Source of the DNA: Myxococcales bacterium
Lineage (GTDB): Bacteria > Myxococcota_A > Polyangia > Palsa-1104
NCBI GenBank assembly: GCA_028287105.1
Contig: JAQBQH010000258.1
Span: 1-64,000, forward strand
Direction: 5' to 3'
DNA: 64,000 nt
A model generated the notes under the pieces. It had not been told where the DNA came from, ran no database searches, and saw nothing but the letters and a program-made list of their open reading frames with translations. A program made the position numbers and the translations under genes. Shown here one piece after another: positions 13,386 to 20,929 of the stretch; within the stretch, counting starts at the first letter, position 1; the number at the start of each line of letters is the position of its first letter.

Positions 13386-14867
13386 ATGAGAGCTTCCTTC
13401 GGAACCGGATCCACGATCAATCCACGCCGCGCGGTCTGCTCCGCGATCGCCGCGCTGCTCTTCACGTCGCTCGCCGGCTGCAGCGGCAGCGTCGGCTCGA
13501 CCGGCAGCGACACCGACGCCCCGCTCTCCTCGACCGGCACCATCGTCGACTTCACCGGGTTGTGCGTCGACGTGCAGTGGGCCGGGACCGCCAGCGGCAC
13601 ACCCGTGCAGCTGTGGGACTGCAACGGCACCGCCGCGCAGAAGTGGACGATGCAAGGCAACGAGATCGTCGGGCTCGCCAACAAGTGCCTGGACGTCTCC
13701 GGCGGCAACAGCGCCAACGGCACGCCCGTCCAGCTGTGGGACTGCAACGGCACCGGCGCGCAGAAGTGGAGCTACAGCGGCGGGCAGCTCATCGGCGTCG
13801 GCGGCAAGTGCCTCGACGTCTCCGGCGCCAACTCGGTCCCGGGACAGCAGCTCCAGATCTGGGATTGCCACGGCGGCGCCAACCAGCAGTTCAAGATGGC
13901 GGGCGGCGAAACGCCGCCGCCGCCGCCGCCGGCCACCGGCGACCTCGCCGCGGCCAAGGCGTTCATGAAGCCGCTCGGCCTCGGCTTCAACATCGAGCGC
14001 GGCTGGGCCTGGAGCGTTCCCGGTGGGCCGCGCGCGGAGGCGCAGTACCTCGCCAGCCTCGGCGTGACGCACGTGCGCCTCTTCTTCCCGTGGTCGCCGA
14101 CGGTGAACTACGGCGGCCTCGGCTTCGGCGTTCCCTCGGAGCAGCAGATGCGCACCTTCTTCGACGGCGTGGCCGCGTGGGTCGACGGCGGCATGACCGT
14201 CTTCCTCGACTGCGCCGACGAGCTCGACACCGACGACTTCGACAACCACCGCGACACCGTCTACGAAGAGGTGCGGCGCATGGCCGCGGTCGCCGCGACC
14301 TACAACTTCCCGAAAGACCGGGTCGCCATCGGACCGGTCAACGAGTGGGTCGGCGACGACGGCAACGGCGGCGATCCCTATATGCAGGCGCGCAAGGATC
14401 TGCACGCCATCCTGCGCCAGGCGCTGCCCGGCTATGTGCTCACCGTCAGCTCCGAGTACTGGGATTACTACCGCAACCTCGAGAAGCTGCAGCCGTTCGC
14501 CGATCAGCGCGTCATCTATTCGTTCCACGCCTACGAGCAGCACAGCCCCGCCGATTGGCAGGGCGCGGCGGTCAACGGGATCACCGATTGGTCGCGACGC
14601 AACGGCGGGCTGCCGGTCCTGATGGGCGAGGCGGGACCGTACGGCGCCGACGAGTCGAGCTTCGTCGGGGATCTGCTGCCGGCGATGGCGGTGTTCCGTC
14701 CGACGCTGTGGGCGATCACGTACGGCGGCGCGCTGCGCTGGAACAAGTCGCCCGACGACGCCACGCTCAAGGACGGCTCGAACGGTACGGCCGATCTGCG
14801 CGGCGCCGTCATTCGCGCGGCGCAAGCGGCCAGGGGTGCGCTCGGCGGCAACGACGGCGCGCCGTAG
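13386..14867 (+). CDS. lipoprotein glycoside hydrolase with ricin-type lectin domain
   Basis: The lipoprotein signal is ALLFTSLAGC (Cys about residue 28). A ricin B lectin domain of three repeats follows, each with a Cys-Leu/Val-Asp-Val start and Q-x-W/F end (GTPVQLWDCNGT twice, QQLQIWDCHG; about 48-175), then a proline linker and a GH-A clan catalytic barrel (about 190-490). The likely acid/base Glu is in IGPVNEWVG and the nucleophile Glu in VLMGEAGPYG, as in GH5-like cellulases and mannanases. It probably binds and hydrolyses a plant or microbial polysaccharide at the cell surface. The ATG at 13386 was chosen for GAGAGG 8 nt upstream and the signal peptide. It has its own strong hairpin terminator. 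Confidence 0.9.
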   Translation: MRASFGTGSTINPRRAVCSAIAALLFTSLAGCSGSVGSTGSDTDAPLSSTGTIVDFTGLCVDVQWAGTASGTPVQLWDCNGTAAQKWTMQGNEIVGLANKCLDVSGGNSANGTPVQLWDCNGTGAQKWSYSGGQLIGVGGKCLDVSGANSVPGQQLQIWDCHGGANQQFKMAGGETPPPPPPATGDLAAAKAFMKPLGLGFNIERGWAWSVPGGPRAEAQYLASLGVTHVRLFFPWSPTVNYGGLGFGVPSEQQMRTFFDGVAAWVDGGMTVFLDCADELDTDDFDNHRDTVYEEVRRMAAVAATYNFPKDRVAIGPVNEWVGDDGNGGDPYMQARKDLHAILRQALPGYVLTVSSEYWDYYRNLEKLQPFADQRVIYSFHAYEQHSPADWQGAAVNGITDWSRRNGGLPVLMGEAGPYGADESSFVGDLLPAMAVFRPTLWAITYGGALRWNKSPDDATLKDGSNGTADLRGAVIRAAQAARGALGGNDGAP

Positions 14868-14875
14868 ACGAACGA

Positions 14876-14919
14876 CCTCCTGCCGTCGCGCTCGGCGAAC
14901 GAAGCGCGACGGCGGGAGG
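14876..14919 (+). terminator. 17-bp stem terminator
   Basis: CCTCCTGCCGTCGCGCT (14876-14892) pairs with AGCGCGACGGCGGGAGG (14903-14919), with one T-G wobble and a 10-nt loop, starting 9 bp after the glycoside hydrolase stop. No T-run follows. A second hairpin, ATGTCAGGC/GCCTGATAT (14925-14955), follows directly and may reinforce it. Confidence 0.7.
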
Positions 14920-15030
14920 GCTCGATGTCAGGCCCCTCCGCTGCGCGCCTGATATCCGGAGAAACCCGGTGCAAATAATGCGCTAAGAATGCGGTTTCGC
15001 CATTTGACAATATGGCTCAAAAGGCGCCAA

Positions 15031-15564
15031 GTGACAGTAGTGATGCAGCAATCCAAACGCAACGGTCACCTCCAGCCTCCCGACTCGGTGTGGCACGCCC
15101 TGGTGCACGTGTTCGAGACCGGCGAGCGCATGGTGATCGATCGCATCGAGCTGGCGAAGCTCGAGATCATGAGCTTCGCGCGCGTCGAGCTGATGGCCAG
15201 CTTGCGGCAGCTCGTGCGCACGCTGGTGCTGGCGGTGGCGGGCGGAATCCTGCTCGTGGCCGGCTGGTTCATTCTCACGTGGGGTCTCGTCAACCTGACC
15301 GCGGGCGCCCTCTCGATGGCGTGGCGTCTGTTGATCGAAGCGGGATTGAACCTCATCTTCGGCGGCGTCCTCATGTGGGTAGCGTCGCGCCCGAAGTCGC
15401 AGCCAGAGTCGGCGCTGCAGCCGGAGTCGGCGCTGCAGCCAGAGTCGGCGCTGCAGCCAGAGTCGGCGCTGCAGCGCGAGCCGGTGCCGCAGCCCGAGCT
15501 GCAAGCGCAAGCGCAACCGCAGCTGGAGCTCCAGGCACAGCTGCCGGAAAAGCTGCCCGCATGA
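15031..15564 (+). CDS. YqjE-like / holin-superfamily III membrane protein
   Basis: Probable inner-membrane protein of the phage-holin-3/YqjE group, associated with envelope stress. It has an amphipathic N-terminal helix (ALVHVFETGERMVIDRIELAKLEI as a pattern, about 16-40) and two adjacent TM helices (LVLAVAGGILLVAGWFILTW; LLIEAGLNLIFGGVLMW). The Gln/Pro/Glu-rich tail includes four perfect or near-perfect QPESAL repeats. I favour the GTG at 15031, since AAAAGG lies 6 nt upstream; an ATG at 15043 without a good ribosome site is the alternative. Its stop overlaps the next start (ATGA). First gene of a tight operon running to 16199. Confidence 0.78.
   Translation: MTVVMQQSKRNGHLQPPDSVWHALVHVFETGERMVIDRIELAKLEIMSFARVELMASLRQLVRTLVLAVAGGILLVAGWFILTWGLVNLTAGALSMAWRLLIEAGLNLIFGGVLMWVASRPKSQPESALQPESALQPESALQPESALQREPVPQPELQAQAQPQLELQAQLPEKLPA
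15400..15471 (+). repeat. four tandem 18-bp repeats in the YqjE-like gene
   Basis: Four copies of CAGCCAGAGTCGGCGCTG (one with a single A to G change) run head to tail and encode QPESAL four times in the hydrophilic tail. The copies are almost identical at the DNA level, pointing to recent slippage or unequal exchange. The count may vary between strains. Confidence 0.95.
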
Positions 15565-15764
15565 GCAAGGACTCGACGAGCGAAGAAGAGGTCCTGCGCG
15601 TCGCCATCAAGCGGCGCGAGGAGGAGCTCGAGAGCGCGTTGAAGGAGCTGGTCCGCGCCGCCGAATCGCGCGCCAGCCTCGGACACTACGTCGCGCGCTA
15701 TCCGTGGCACTTCATCGCGGGTGGGCTGATGCTCGGCGCGTGGCTGGGTCGTCGGCGCGCGTGA
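15561..15764 (+). CDS. small membrane protein of the stress operon
   Basis: This 67-aa protein has a charged helix-forming N-terminus (EEEVLRVAIKRREEELESALKELVRAAESRA) likely to form a coiled coil, and one C-terminal TM segment (PWHFIAGGLMLGAWLG, about 49-64) ending in RRRA. This is the layout of YqjD/ElaB-like (DUF883-type) proteins, though similarity is only by pattern. Its ATG overlaps the stop of the YqjE-like gene by 4 bp, so translation is probably coupled. Confidence 0.75.
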   Translation: MSKDSTSEEEVLRVAIKRREEELESALKELVRAAESRASLGHYVARYPWHFIAGGLMLGAWLGRRRA

Positions 15765-15783
15765 GACCAACGAGGAGCGCGGC

Positions 15784-15972
15784 ATGAGCGAACGGCAAGT
15801 CGACGGCAACGGGGTCAAACAGCTGCAGGACGGCCGCGAGTGGGTCGCAGAGCGACTCGCCCGCGCCGACAAACAGGCGCGCTCCTTGTTGACCGAGCAT
15901 CCGATCGCGGCGCTCGCCTGCGCCGTCGGCATCGGCTATCTGGCCGCTCGCCTGTTGCGCCTCGGGAAATGA
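15784..15972 (+). CDS. small YqjD/DUF883-like membrane protein
   Basis: A 62-aa protein with a helical N-terminal half (REWVAERLARADKQARSLLTEHP) and one glycine-containing TM segment (IAALACAVGIGYLAARLL, about 40-57) ending in basic residues. It fits the ribosome-associated, tail-anchored YqjD/ElaB group by layout and operon context. AACGAGGAG precedes the ATG. The stop overlaps the next ATG by 4 bp. Confidence 0.75.
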   Translation: MSERQVDGNGVKQLQDGREWVAERLARADKQARSLLTEHPIAALACAVGIGYLAARLLRLGK

Positions 15973-16199
15973 CGCCGCCGACCAAGGACGTCGCGGCCGA
16001 GCTCTACGACCGCTTGCGCCGCGAGATCGACGCCCATCCGTATCGCACCGTCGCGATCGCGGCCGGCGTCGGCTACCTCCTCGGCACCCGACTCGGCGGC
16101 TCGCTCTTCGCGCTCCTGAGCAGCCGCGTGGGCCTGCAGCTGGCCTCGACGCTCGTCGCACCGCTGCTCGATCCCGACCCGAACCCCCCGCGTCCGTAG
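15969..16199 (+). CDS. small YqjD-like membrane protein, second copy
   Basis: A 76-aa relative of the preceding gene: helical start (VAAELYDRLRREIDAHPYRT), glycine-zipper TM segment (VAIAAGVGYLLGTRLGGSLF), a second weak hydrophobic segment, and a short Pro/Asp tail. The shared HPxxxxAxAxGxGYL pattern with the gene before suggests duplication. Coupled to the upstream gene by an ATGA overlap. This closes the group of four overlapping or near-abutting small genes. Confidence 0.72.
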   Translation: MTPPTKDVAAELYDRLRREIDAHPYRTVAIAAGVGYLLGTRLGGSLFALLSSRVGLQLASTLVAPLLDPDPNPPRP

Positions 16200-16386
16200 C
16201 TCGTCCGCAGTCGCGCGGCGAAAGATAAGCCGTCGTCGCCCCTTGCGGATCGGCAAACCATCACCATCCTATGTCGCGTTGTTGCGCCTCTGAAGAGAGC
16301 GCGTTTGGCGCATCCTGCGCGAGGCGCTACGCCCGACAGCCAGCCGCACCGTCTACCGTCGCTCGCAGACAGAACAGAGAGAGAAC

Positions 16387-16545
16387 ATGTTGTTCACGCT
16401 CGCAATCATCTTGTGCGTCCTGTGGGCCCTCGGGCTCGTCACGTCGTACACGATGGGCGGATTGATCCACATCCTCCTCGTCGTCGCCATCGTCGTGGTG
16501 CTGGTCCGCGTCATCCAGGGCCGCCGCCTCGGCGGTGGTAAATGA
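16387..16545 (+). CDS. lmo0937-family membrane protein
   Basis: A 52-aa protein, easily missed because of its size. It reads MLFTLAIILCVLWALGLVTS followed by YTMGGLIHILLVVAIVVVLV and RVIQGRRLGGGK: two TM helices with the conserved GLVTSYTMGG turn and the C-terminal RxIQGRR motif typical of the lmo0937 (DUF5670) family. These tiny proteins are widespread in environmental bacteria and often sit with stress genes; their role is unknown. A strong ribosome site (GAGAGAG) precedes the ATG. The stop overlaps a 16-codon ORF leading into the AI-2E gene. Confidence 0.88.
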   Translation: MLFTLAIILCVLWALGLVTSYTMGGLIHILLVVAIVVVLVRVIQGRRLGGGK

Positions 16546-16592
16546 GCGACCTGGCCGATCTGCTCGCGACCCACGCAAAGGCGAGCGCATAG
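16542..16592 (+). CDS. possible 16-aa leader peptide ORF
   Basis: ATG at 16542 overlaps the stop of the lmo0937-like gene (ATGA) and the ORF ends with TAG at 16590-16592, directly followed by the GTG start of the permease gene. It reads MSDLADLLATHAKASA. It may be a translational-coupling leader or simply chance, since no family is recognisable in 16 residues. Confidence 0.25.
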   Translation: MSDLADLLATHAKASA

Positions 16593-17786
16593 GTGGCCGG
16601 TCCGCCGCTGCCGTGGAGCGTTCGCGCCGTCGTTCGCGCGACGCTCTCGGTGCTGGCGGTCGCCGTCGGATTCGCCTTCGTCTATCGCTTCTCGGTCGCC
16701 ATCATGGGGCTCTTCGTCGCCATCGTCCTGGCGACGGGCATCCTGCCGCTCATCGACATTCTCGAACGGCGACGCGTGCCGCGCCGGGTCGCCACGTCGG
16801 TGGCGCTCCTGGTGCTGTCGCTCATGGTCGGCGGGCTGCTCTTCGTCGGTCTGCCGATGGTGAGCGACCGCGGCCAGGCGTTCGCCGCGCGCATCCCGTT
16901 CTACGAGGCGGGCCTGCGGGCGCTGCTCCTCGGCTCGTCGAGCACCACCCTGCGTCGCATCGTCGAGCAGATGCCGGCCAAGCTGACCATCGAGCTGCCG
17001 CACGGTTCGTTTCAGTCGATGACCACCACGCTCGGCTCGGTCGGCAACAGCCTCGCCGTCATGGCCGGCGCGCTGCTCTTCAGCTTCCAGTGGGTCGTGC
17101 GCGGCCCGGCGGCCATGCGCAGCCTGCTTCTCCTGGCGCCGCGCGCGCGGCGCGCCGAGCTGGCGGAGTTCGTCGCCGTGGGGCAGCGGCAGCTCGGCGC
17201 CTTCGTGCGCGGCCAGCTCGTCATCTGCGGCACCGTCGGCCTGCTCGCCTTCTTGGCCTACACGGCGCTGCGACTGCCCGACGCCTTCGTGCTGGCGCTC
17301 CTGGCGGCGGTGCTCGAGGTCGTGCCGCTCATCGGTCCGCTCCTCGGCGCGCTGCCGGCCGTCCTGGTGGCGCTCACCGTTTCACCCACGCTGGCGCTGT
17401 GGGTCATCGGCGCGGCGGTGGTCATTCACATCCTCGAGAACCTGGTGCTGGTGCCGCTCGTGATGCGGCGCGCCGTCGGGGTCCATCCGGCGCTCAGCCT
17501 GCTCGCGGTGACCGGCATGGGATCGCTGCTCGGCCTGCCCGGGGCGCTGCTCGCCATTCCCACGGCGGCGCTGGCGCAGCTCGCGGTCGACCGCTTCCTC
17601 TATCGCCGCCGCGCGGTGGCCGAAGCACGGGCCCGCTTCATGGCGCTGCGCGGTCAGCTCGGAGCGCTCGTCGCCGAGACCGACGACAAGGCGCGCCCGT
17701 CGCTGGCCGAGCGCGATCTGCGCGACCGCGCGCGCGGTCTGGCGCTCGCCTTCGACCGCCTGCTCGACAAAGGGGTGAGCCGATGA
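16593..17786 (+). CDS. AI-2E family transporter
   Basis: Polytopic inner-membrane permease of 397 aa in the AI-2E/YdiK/TqsA family, whose members include exporters of small signals and Na+/H+ antiporters. TM helices are spread through the protein, and the most conserved block (LLAAVLEVVPLIGPLLGALPAVLVAL, then HILENLVLVPLVMRRAVGVHP) lies at about 230-300 as expected. Only GTG at 16593 is possible as start, because the preceding in-frame codon is TAG; AAGGCGAG lies just upstream. The stop overlaps the next start by 4 bp. The substrate cannot be assigned. Confidence 0.92.
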   Translation: MAGPPLPWSVRAVVRATLSVLAVAVGFAFVYRFSVAIMGLFVAIVLATGILPLIDILERRRVPRRVATSVALLVLSLMVGGLLFVGLPMVSDRGQAFAARIPFYEAGLRALLLGSSSTTLRRIVEQMPAKLTIELPHGSFQSMTTTLGSVGNSLAVMAGALLFSFQWVVRGPAAMRSLLLLAPRARRAELAEFVAVGQRQLGAFVRGQLVICGTVGLLAFLAYTALRLPDAFVLALLAAVLEVVPLIGPLLGALPAVLVALTVSPTLALWVIGAAVVIHILENLVLVPLVMRRAVGVHPALSLLAVTGMGSLLGLPGALLAIPTAALAQLAVDRFLYRRRAVAEARARFMALRGQLGALVAETDDKARPSLAERDLRDRARGLALAFDRLLDKGVSR

Positions 17787-18997
17787 AGCCGGCCAAGGGC
17801 GCAGCCACGGCGCTGGCCACCTTCCTCGGCGCCATCATCGTCTGGAAGGCGCACTCCGCCGTCGTCCTGGTGCTGGCGTCGCTGGCCATCGCCGCCGCCG
17901 TCAGTCTCGTCGTCGATACCATGGCGCGACGCGGAGCCGCTCGCCCACTCGGCCTCGTCGTCGCCTACGCGGCCGGCCTGGCCATGACGGCGGCGCTCGT
18001 CTACATCGTCGGCCTGGCGCTCGCCGTCGAAGCGCCGCGCGTCGCCGACCACTTCGCCATCTCCTACGACGCGCTCAAAGCGCGCGCCGCCGACGCACAC
18101 GGCATCGAGCGAACGATCCTCGACCGCCTCCCCGCCTCGACGGCGGTCTTCGAGAGCCTCGGCGGCGAGCGTTCCTCGGCGCTGGCGATGGGCGCGCTCG
18201 CAGCCACGCGCCATCTCCTCGACGGCGTCATCTTCCTCATCCTCTCCCTGGTCCTGAGCGTCTACTGGGCCGGACGCGGCCTGCACATCGCCAAGCTCGT
18301 CGGCACGCTCATCGGCCAGGAGCGCAGCGACGCCGTGTTCCGCCACTGGCGCGCACTCGGCCGGCTCGCCGGATCGCACGTGCGGCGGGCGCTGGTCGAG
18401 TGCTCGCTGTGCGCCGTCACGCTCGCGGTGGTGCTGCGCCTCGTCGGCGTCGACGCCTGGGCGCTCGCGGCCGCGGCCGCCGCGCTGTCGCTGCTCATCC
18501 CGTTCGCGGGGACGGTCATGGCCGTGGCGTTCGTGACGCTCGCCGGGTTGGCGACGAGCCCGACCGCGGCCGTCGCGGGTGGCCTCGTGGGGCTCATCGT
18601 GGTCGTCGGGTTGCGCATCTGGGTGGCGCCGCGCCTGCTTCCGGTGCGGCGCGCCAATCCGCTCGTCATCGTCGCCTCGGCGATGGTGCTGACCAGCGCG
18701 CTCGGTCTGGTCGGGCTCATCCTGGCGCCGCTCGCCGCCGCCATCGTCACGCTGGTGGCGCGCCGCCTCTTGGCGCGGCGCATCGTCGCCCGCGCCGCCG
18801 AGGACGAGCTGGCCGCGCTCGCCGCCGAGGTTCAGCAGCTCGAGAGCGTCGTTCAGCTCGCCGGCGAGCCGGTCCCCGAGGACGTGCGCAAGCTGGTGGA
18901 CCGCCTGCGCCTGCTCGTCCTCGAGGGCGAGGCCTCACTCGCCGCGGAGCGCCGCCTGATCCTGGCGCGCGCGCCCGCCGCCGCGGTCGCTTCCTAG
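17783..18997 (+). CDS. AI-2E family transporter, second copy
   Basis: A 404-aa divergent paralogue of the preceding permease. N-terminal hydrophobic helices (LATFLGAIIVWKAHSAVVLVLASLAIAA, AAGLAMTAALVYIVGLALAV), a central soluble part, then TM helices with LLIPFAGTVMAVAFVTLAGLA and a C-terminal charged helical tail (about 340-395) that may form a coiled coil. The conserved family glycine/proline block is weaker than in the first copy. Start overlaps the upstream stop (ATGA). A heteromeric or paired transporter is possible, but AI-2E proteins are usually encoded singly. Confidence 0.85.
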   Translation: MKPAKGAATALATFLGAIIVWKAHSAVVLVLASLAIAAAVSLVVDTMARRGAARPLGLVVAYAAGLAMTAALVYIVGLALAVEAPRVADHFAISYDALKARAADAHGIERTILDRLPASTAVFESLGGERSSALAMGALAATRHLLDGVIFLILSLVLSVYWAGRGLHIAKLVGTLIGQERSDAVFRHWRALGRLAGSHVRRALVECSLCAVTLAVVLRLVGVDAWALAAAAAALSLLIPFAGTVMAVAFVTLAGLATSPTAAVAGGLVGLIVVVGLRIWVAPRLLPVRRANPLVIVASAMVLTSALGLVGLILAPLAAAIVTLVARRLLARRIVARAAEDELAALAAEVQQLESVVQLAGEPVPEDVRKLVDRLRLLVLEGEASLAAERRLILARAPAAAVAS

Positions 18998-19017
18998 CAC
19001 CACCTCGCTCGACATCG

Positions 19018-20646
19018 CTACGGAGCGCTGTCGACGTACGGCCGCGCGTCCCACGGCAGGTAGAGCGTGAACGTCGTCCCTCGTCCCAGGGCGCTCGTCA
19101 CTTCGACGCGGCCGCCGTGCGCCTCGGCGCAGCCCCACACCAGCGCCAGACCAATCCCCTCGCTGGGCCCGGTCTCGGCCAGCCGCGGGTGGGCGAACGG
19201 TTTGAACAGCCGCCCCTGCTGCTCGGCAGAGATCGCTCGCCCGGCGTTGTGCACGGCCAGCTCCGCCTCCGCCGCGCCGCTCTTGACCGAGACGAAGATG
19301 GGCGCGTCCTTCTGCCCATGCTCGAGCGCGTTGGTCAGAAGGTTCCACAGGGCGCGATAGAGCTGATCGCGATCCCACATGCCGCGCACCACCTTCTCCG
19401 CCTGCAAGACGAAGCGATCGCCGTACAGGACCCGCATCTCGTCGACGATCTCGGCGGCGACGGCGCCCGCGTTGCACTCGGCGATGGTGAGCGGCAGCCG
19501 CTCGCCGACGCCGAGCCGGTGCGTGTCGAGCAGGTCGTCGATCATGTGGCGCATGCGATCGAGGCTGTGCGCGATCTGCGCCGCCTCGGCGTGCGGGCTG
19601 CCGCGGTCGTCGAAGAGGTGGCGCGTGCGCTCGCGCGCCACCCGCAGCGGCTCCTGCAGATCATGCATCAGCACCGAGACGAACCGCTCGCGCAGCTTCT
19701 CGGCCACGTTCGCCTGATCGATCTTCTGGCGCAACGCGGCGTGGAGGCGCGCGTTGTCGAGGTGCACCGTCAGCGCCTCGCCCAGGCTCTCCAGCCGCCG
19801 CTCCTCGCTGGCGGTGAAGGCGCGCTTCTCGCGCGTGCCGACGTATAGAACGCCGCGCAAGAGCCGATGCGCGGCCAGGCGCACGCCAACGAGCGAGTGG
19901 ATCCCGCTCGCGCGCAGCTCGTCGGTGATCTCGAGGTCGGTGGTGGCCGCGTCGTCGAGCGCCGTGACCGCCCCCTCGAGCGAGGCGACGCGCCCGGTGT
20001 AGGTGGCCAGGTTGCGGACGCTCACGTGCGCGGCGAGCGTCTCGTGCGCGTCGCCCGCCGACGCCGACATGATGAGCTCGTCGGTCTTGACGTCGAAGAG
20101 CAGGAGCGCCGCGGTATGCGCGTCCATCGCGTCCATGATCAGCTTCAGCACCGCCTCGAGCCGCCCCTCCGACGCCAACGCCTGCCCGTTCGGCTCCACT
20201 GCTTCGCTGGCGATCTCCTGCAAGAGCCGCGTGTAGCGCTTCAACGTCTGCTCGTCTTCGAGCAGCTGCTCGTGAAAGATCTTGGTGACCTCCATCGCCG
20301 TCCACAACAGCTCGATGGAGATGCGCGCGCTCGCCTCGAGCGGCTGGTCCACCTCCTTCATGAGCTGAAAGACATAGCGCCCGAGCGACGCGTACTCGGT
20401 GAGGATCTCGTTCAAGTTGAAGCCGGAGCGCAGGCGGCTCGACAGGTGGTGCTCGACGAGCTTGTGCTGCACCTCGGTGAGCTGCACGTCCGCGCCGCCG
20501 CCGAGGAGCGACAGAAAGGCCGGCATCGTGCTCTCGATCTCCGGCGGCGAGAGCCCGCGGGCAGACGGCGAATGCTGCGCCGCTTGCGCCCACAGCTGCA
20601 CGACCTCGGAGTGGTGTTTCCCGATCACCTCGCCAATGGTCCCCAT
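19018..20646 (-). CDS. GAF-domain sensor histidine kinase with RsbRD-like N-terminus
   Basis: Soluble sensor kinase of 542 aa. The N-terminal helical domain (about 1-150; IGKHHSEVVQLWAQAAQ, LVEHHLSSRLRSGFNLNEIL) resembles the RsbRD/non-haem globin sensor fold. A GAF domain follows (about 170-320; LKLIMDAMDAHTAALLLFD, HSLVGVRLAAHRLLRGVLYVG). The kinase core has the H-box MHDLQEPLRV, the N-box LWNLLTNALEHG and a G-box SEGIGLALVWG. I set the start at 20646 because GGAGGAGG sits 7 nt upstream; open reading frame upstream of it lacks protein-like composition. No response regulator is adjacent. It is convergent with the permease gene (20-bp gap). Confidence 0.92.
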   Translation of the reverse strand: MGTIGEVIGKHHSEVVQLWAQAAQHSPSARGLSPPEIESTMPAFLSLLGGGADVQLTEVQHKLVEHHLSSRLRSGFNLNEILTEYASLGRYVFQLMKEVDQPLEASARISIELLWTAMEVTKIFHEQLLEDEQTLKRYTRLLQEIASEAVEPNGQALASEGRLEAVLKLIMDAMDAHTAALLLFDVKTDELIMSASAGDAHETLAAHVSVRNLATYTGRVASLEGAVTALDDAATTDLEITDELRASGIHSLVGVRLAAHRLLRGVLYVGTREKRAFTASEERRLESLGEALTVHLDNARLHAALRQKIDQANVAEKLRERFVSVLMHDLQEPLRVARERTRHLFDDRGSPHAEAAQIAHSLDRMRHMIDDLLDTHRLGVGERLPLTIAECNAGAVAAEIVDEMRVLYGDRFVLQAEKVVRGMWDRDQLYRALWNLLTNALEHGQKDAPIFVSVKSGAAEAELAVHNAGRAISAEQQGRLFKPFAHPRLAETGPSEGIGLALVWGCAEAHGGRVEVTSALGRGTTFTLYLPWDARPYVDSAP

Positions 20647-20842
20647 CCCACGCCTCCTCCGCCCCTCCGCCCCGTCGCTTGCAGGGCGGGCCATCGTGCT
20701 TACTATGACACCTACGCAGTGCCACGCACGGACCATCGTGCCGCGACGGGCGATTGCTCCCTCGACGAGTGCGATTGCGTTGCCGCAGCACTCTAAGGCG
20801 CGTACTGTAACCCTGGTTCATCGGTCAATCGCCGGGCGTGGC

Positions 20843-20877
20843 GGTCGGGCGCATCGCAAAACTTCGCGCGCCCGATC
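20843..20877 (+). promoter_or_regulatory. leader hairpin before the glycosyltransferase gene
   Basis: GGTCGGGCGC (20843-20852) pairs with GCGCCCGATC (20868-20877), one G-T wobble, 15-nt loop. A good ribosome site, GGAGA (20878-20882), follows at once. The hairpin could influence ribosome access. It also bears on the gene start, since the nearest in-frame codon at proper spacing is ATC at 20888 rather than ATG. Confidence 0.4.
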
Positions 20878-20929
20878 GGAGACTGTCATCGACCACATCG
20901 GCGCAACGAGCGTCATCCGTACCGTTGCG

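Noticed and set aside
15031-15564. Prophage holin
   Set aside because: Although the protein fits a holin superfamily, no lysin, structural or integrase gene is near, and the operon context is the YqjE/YqjD stress type.
16593-18997. Autoinducer-2 quorum-sensing export
   Set aside because: The AI-2E family name does not establish substrate; no LuxS or Lsr gene is present in the window, so I kept the family-level call only.
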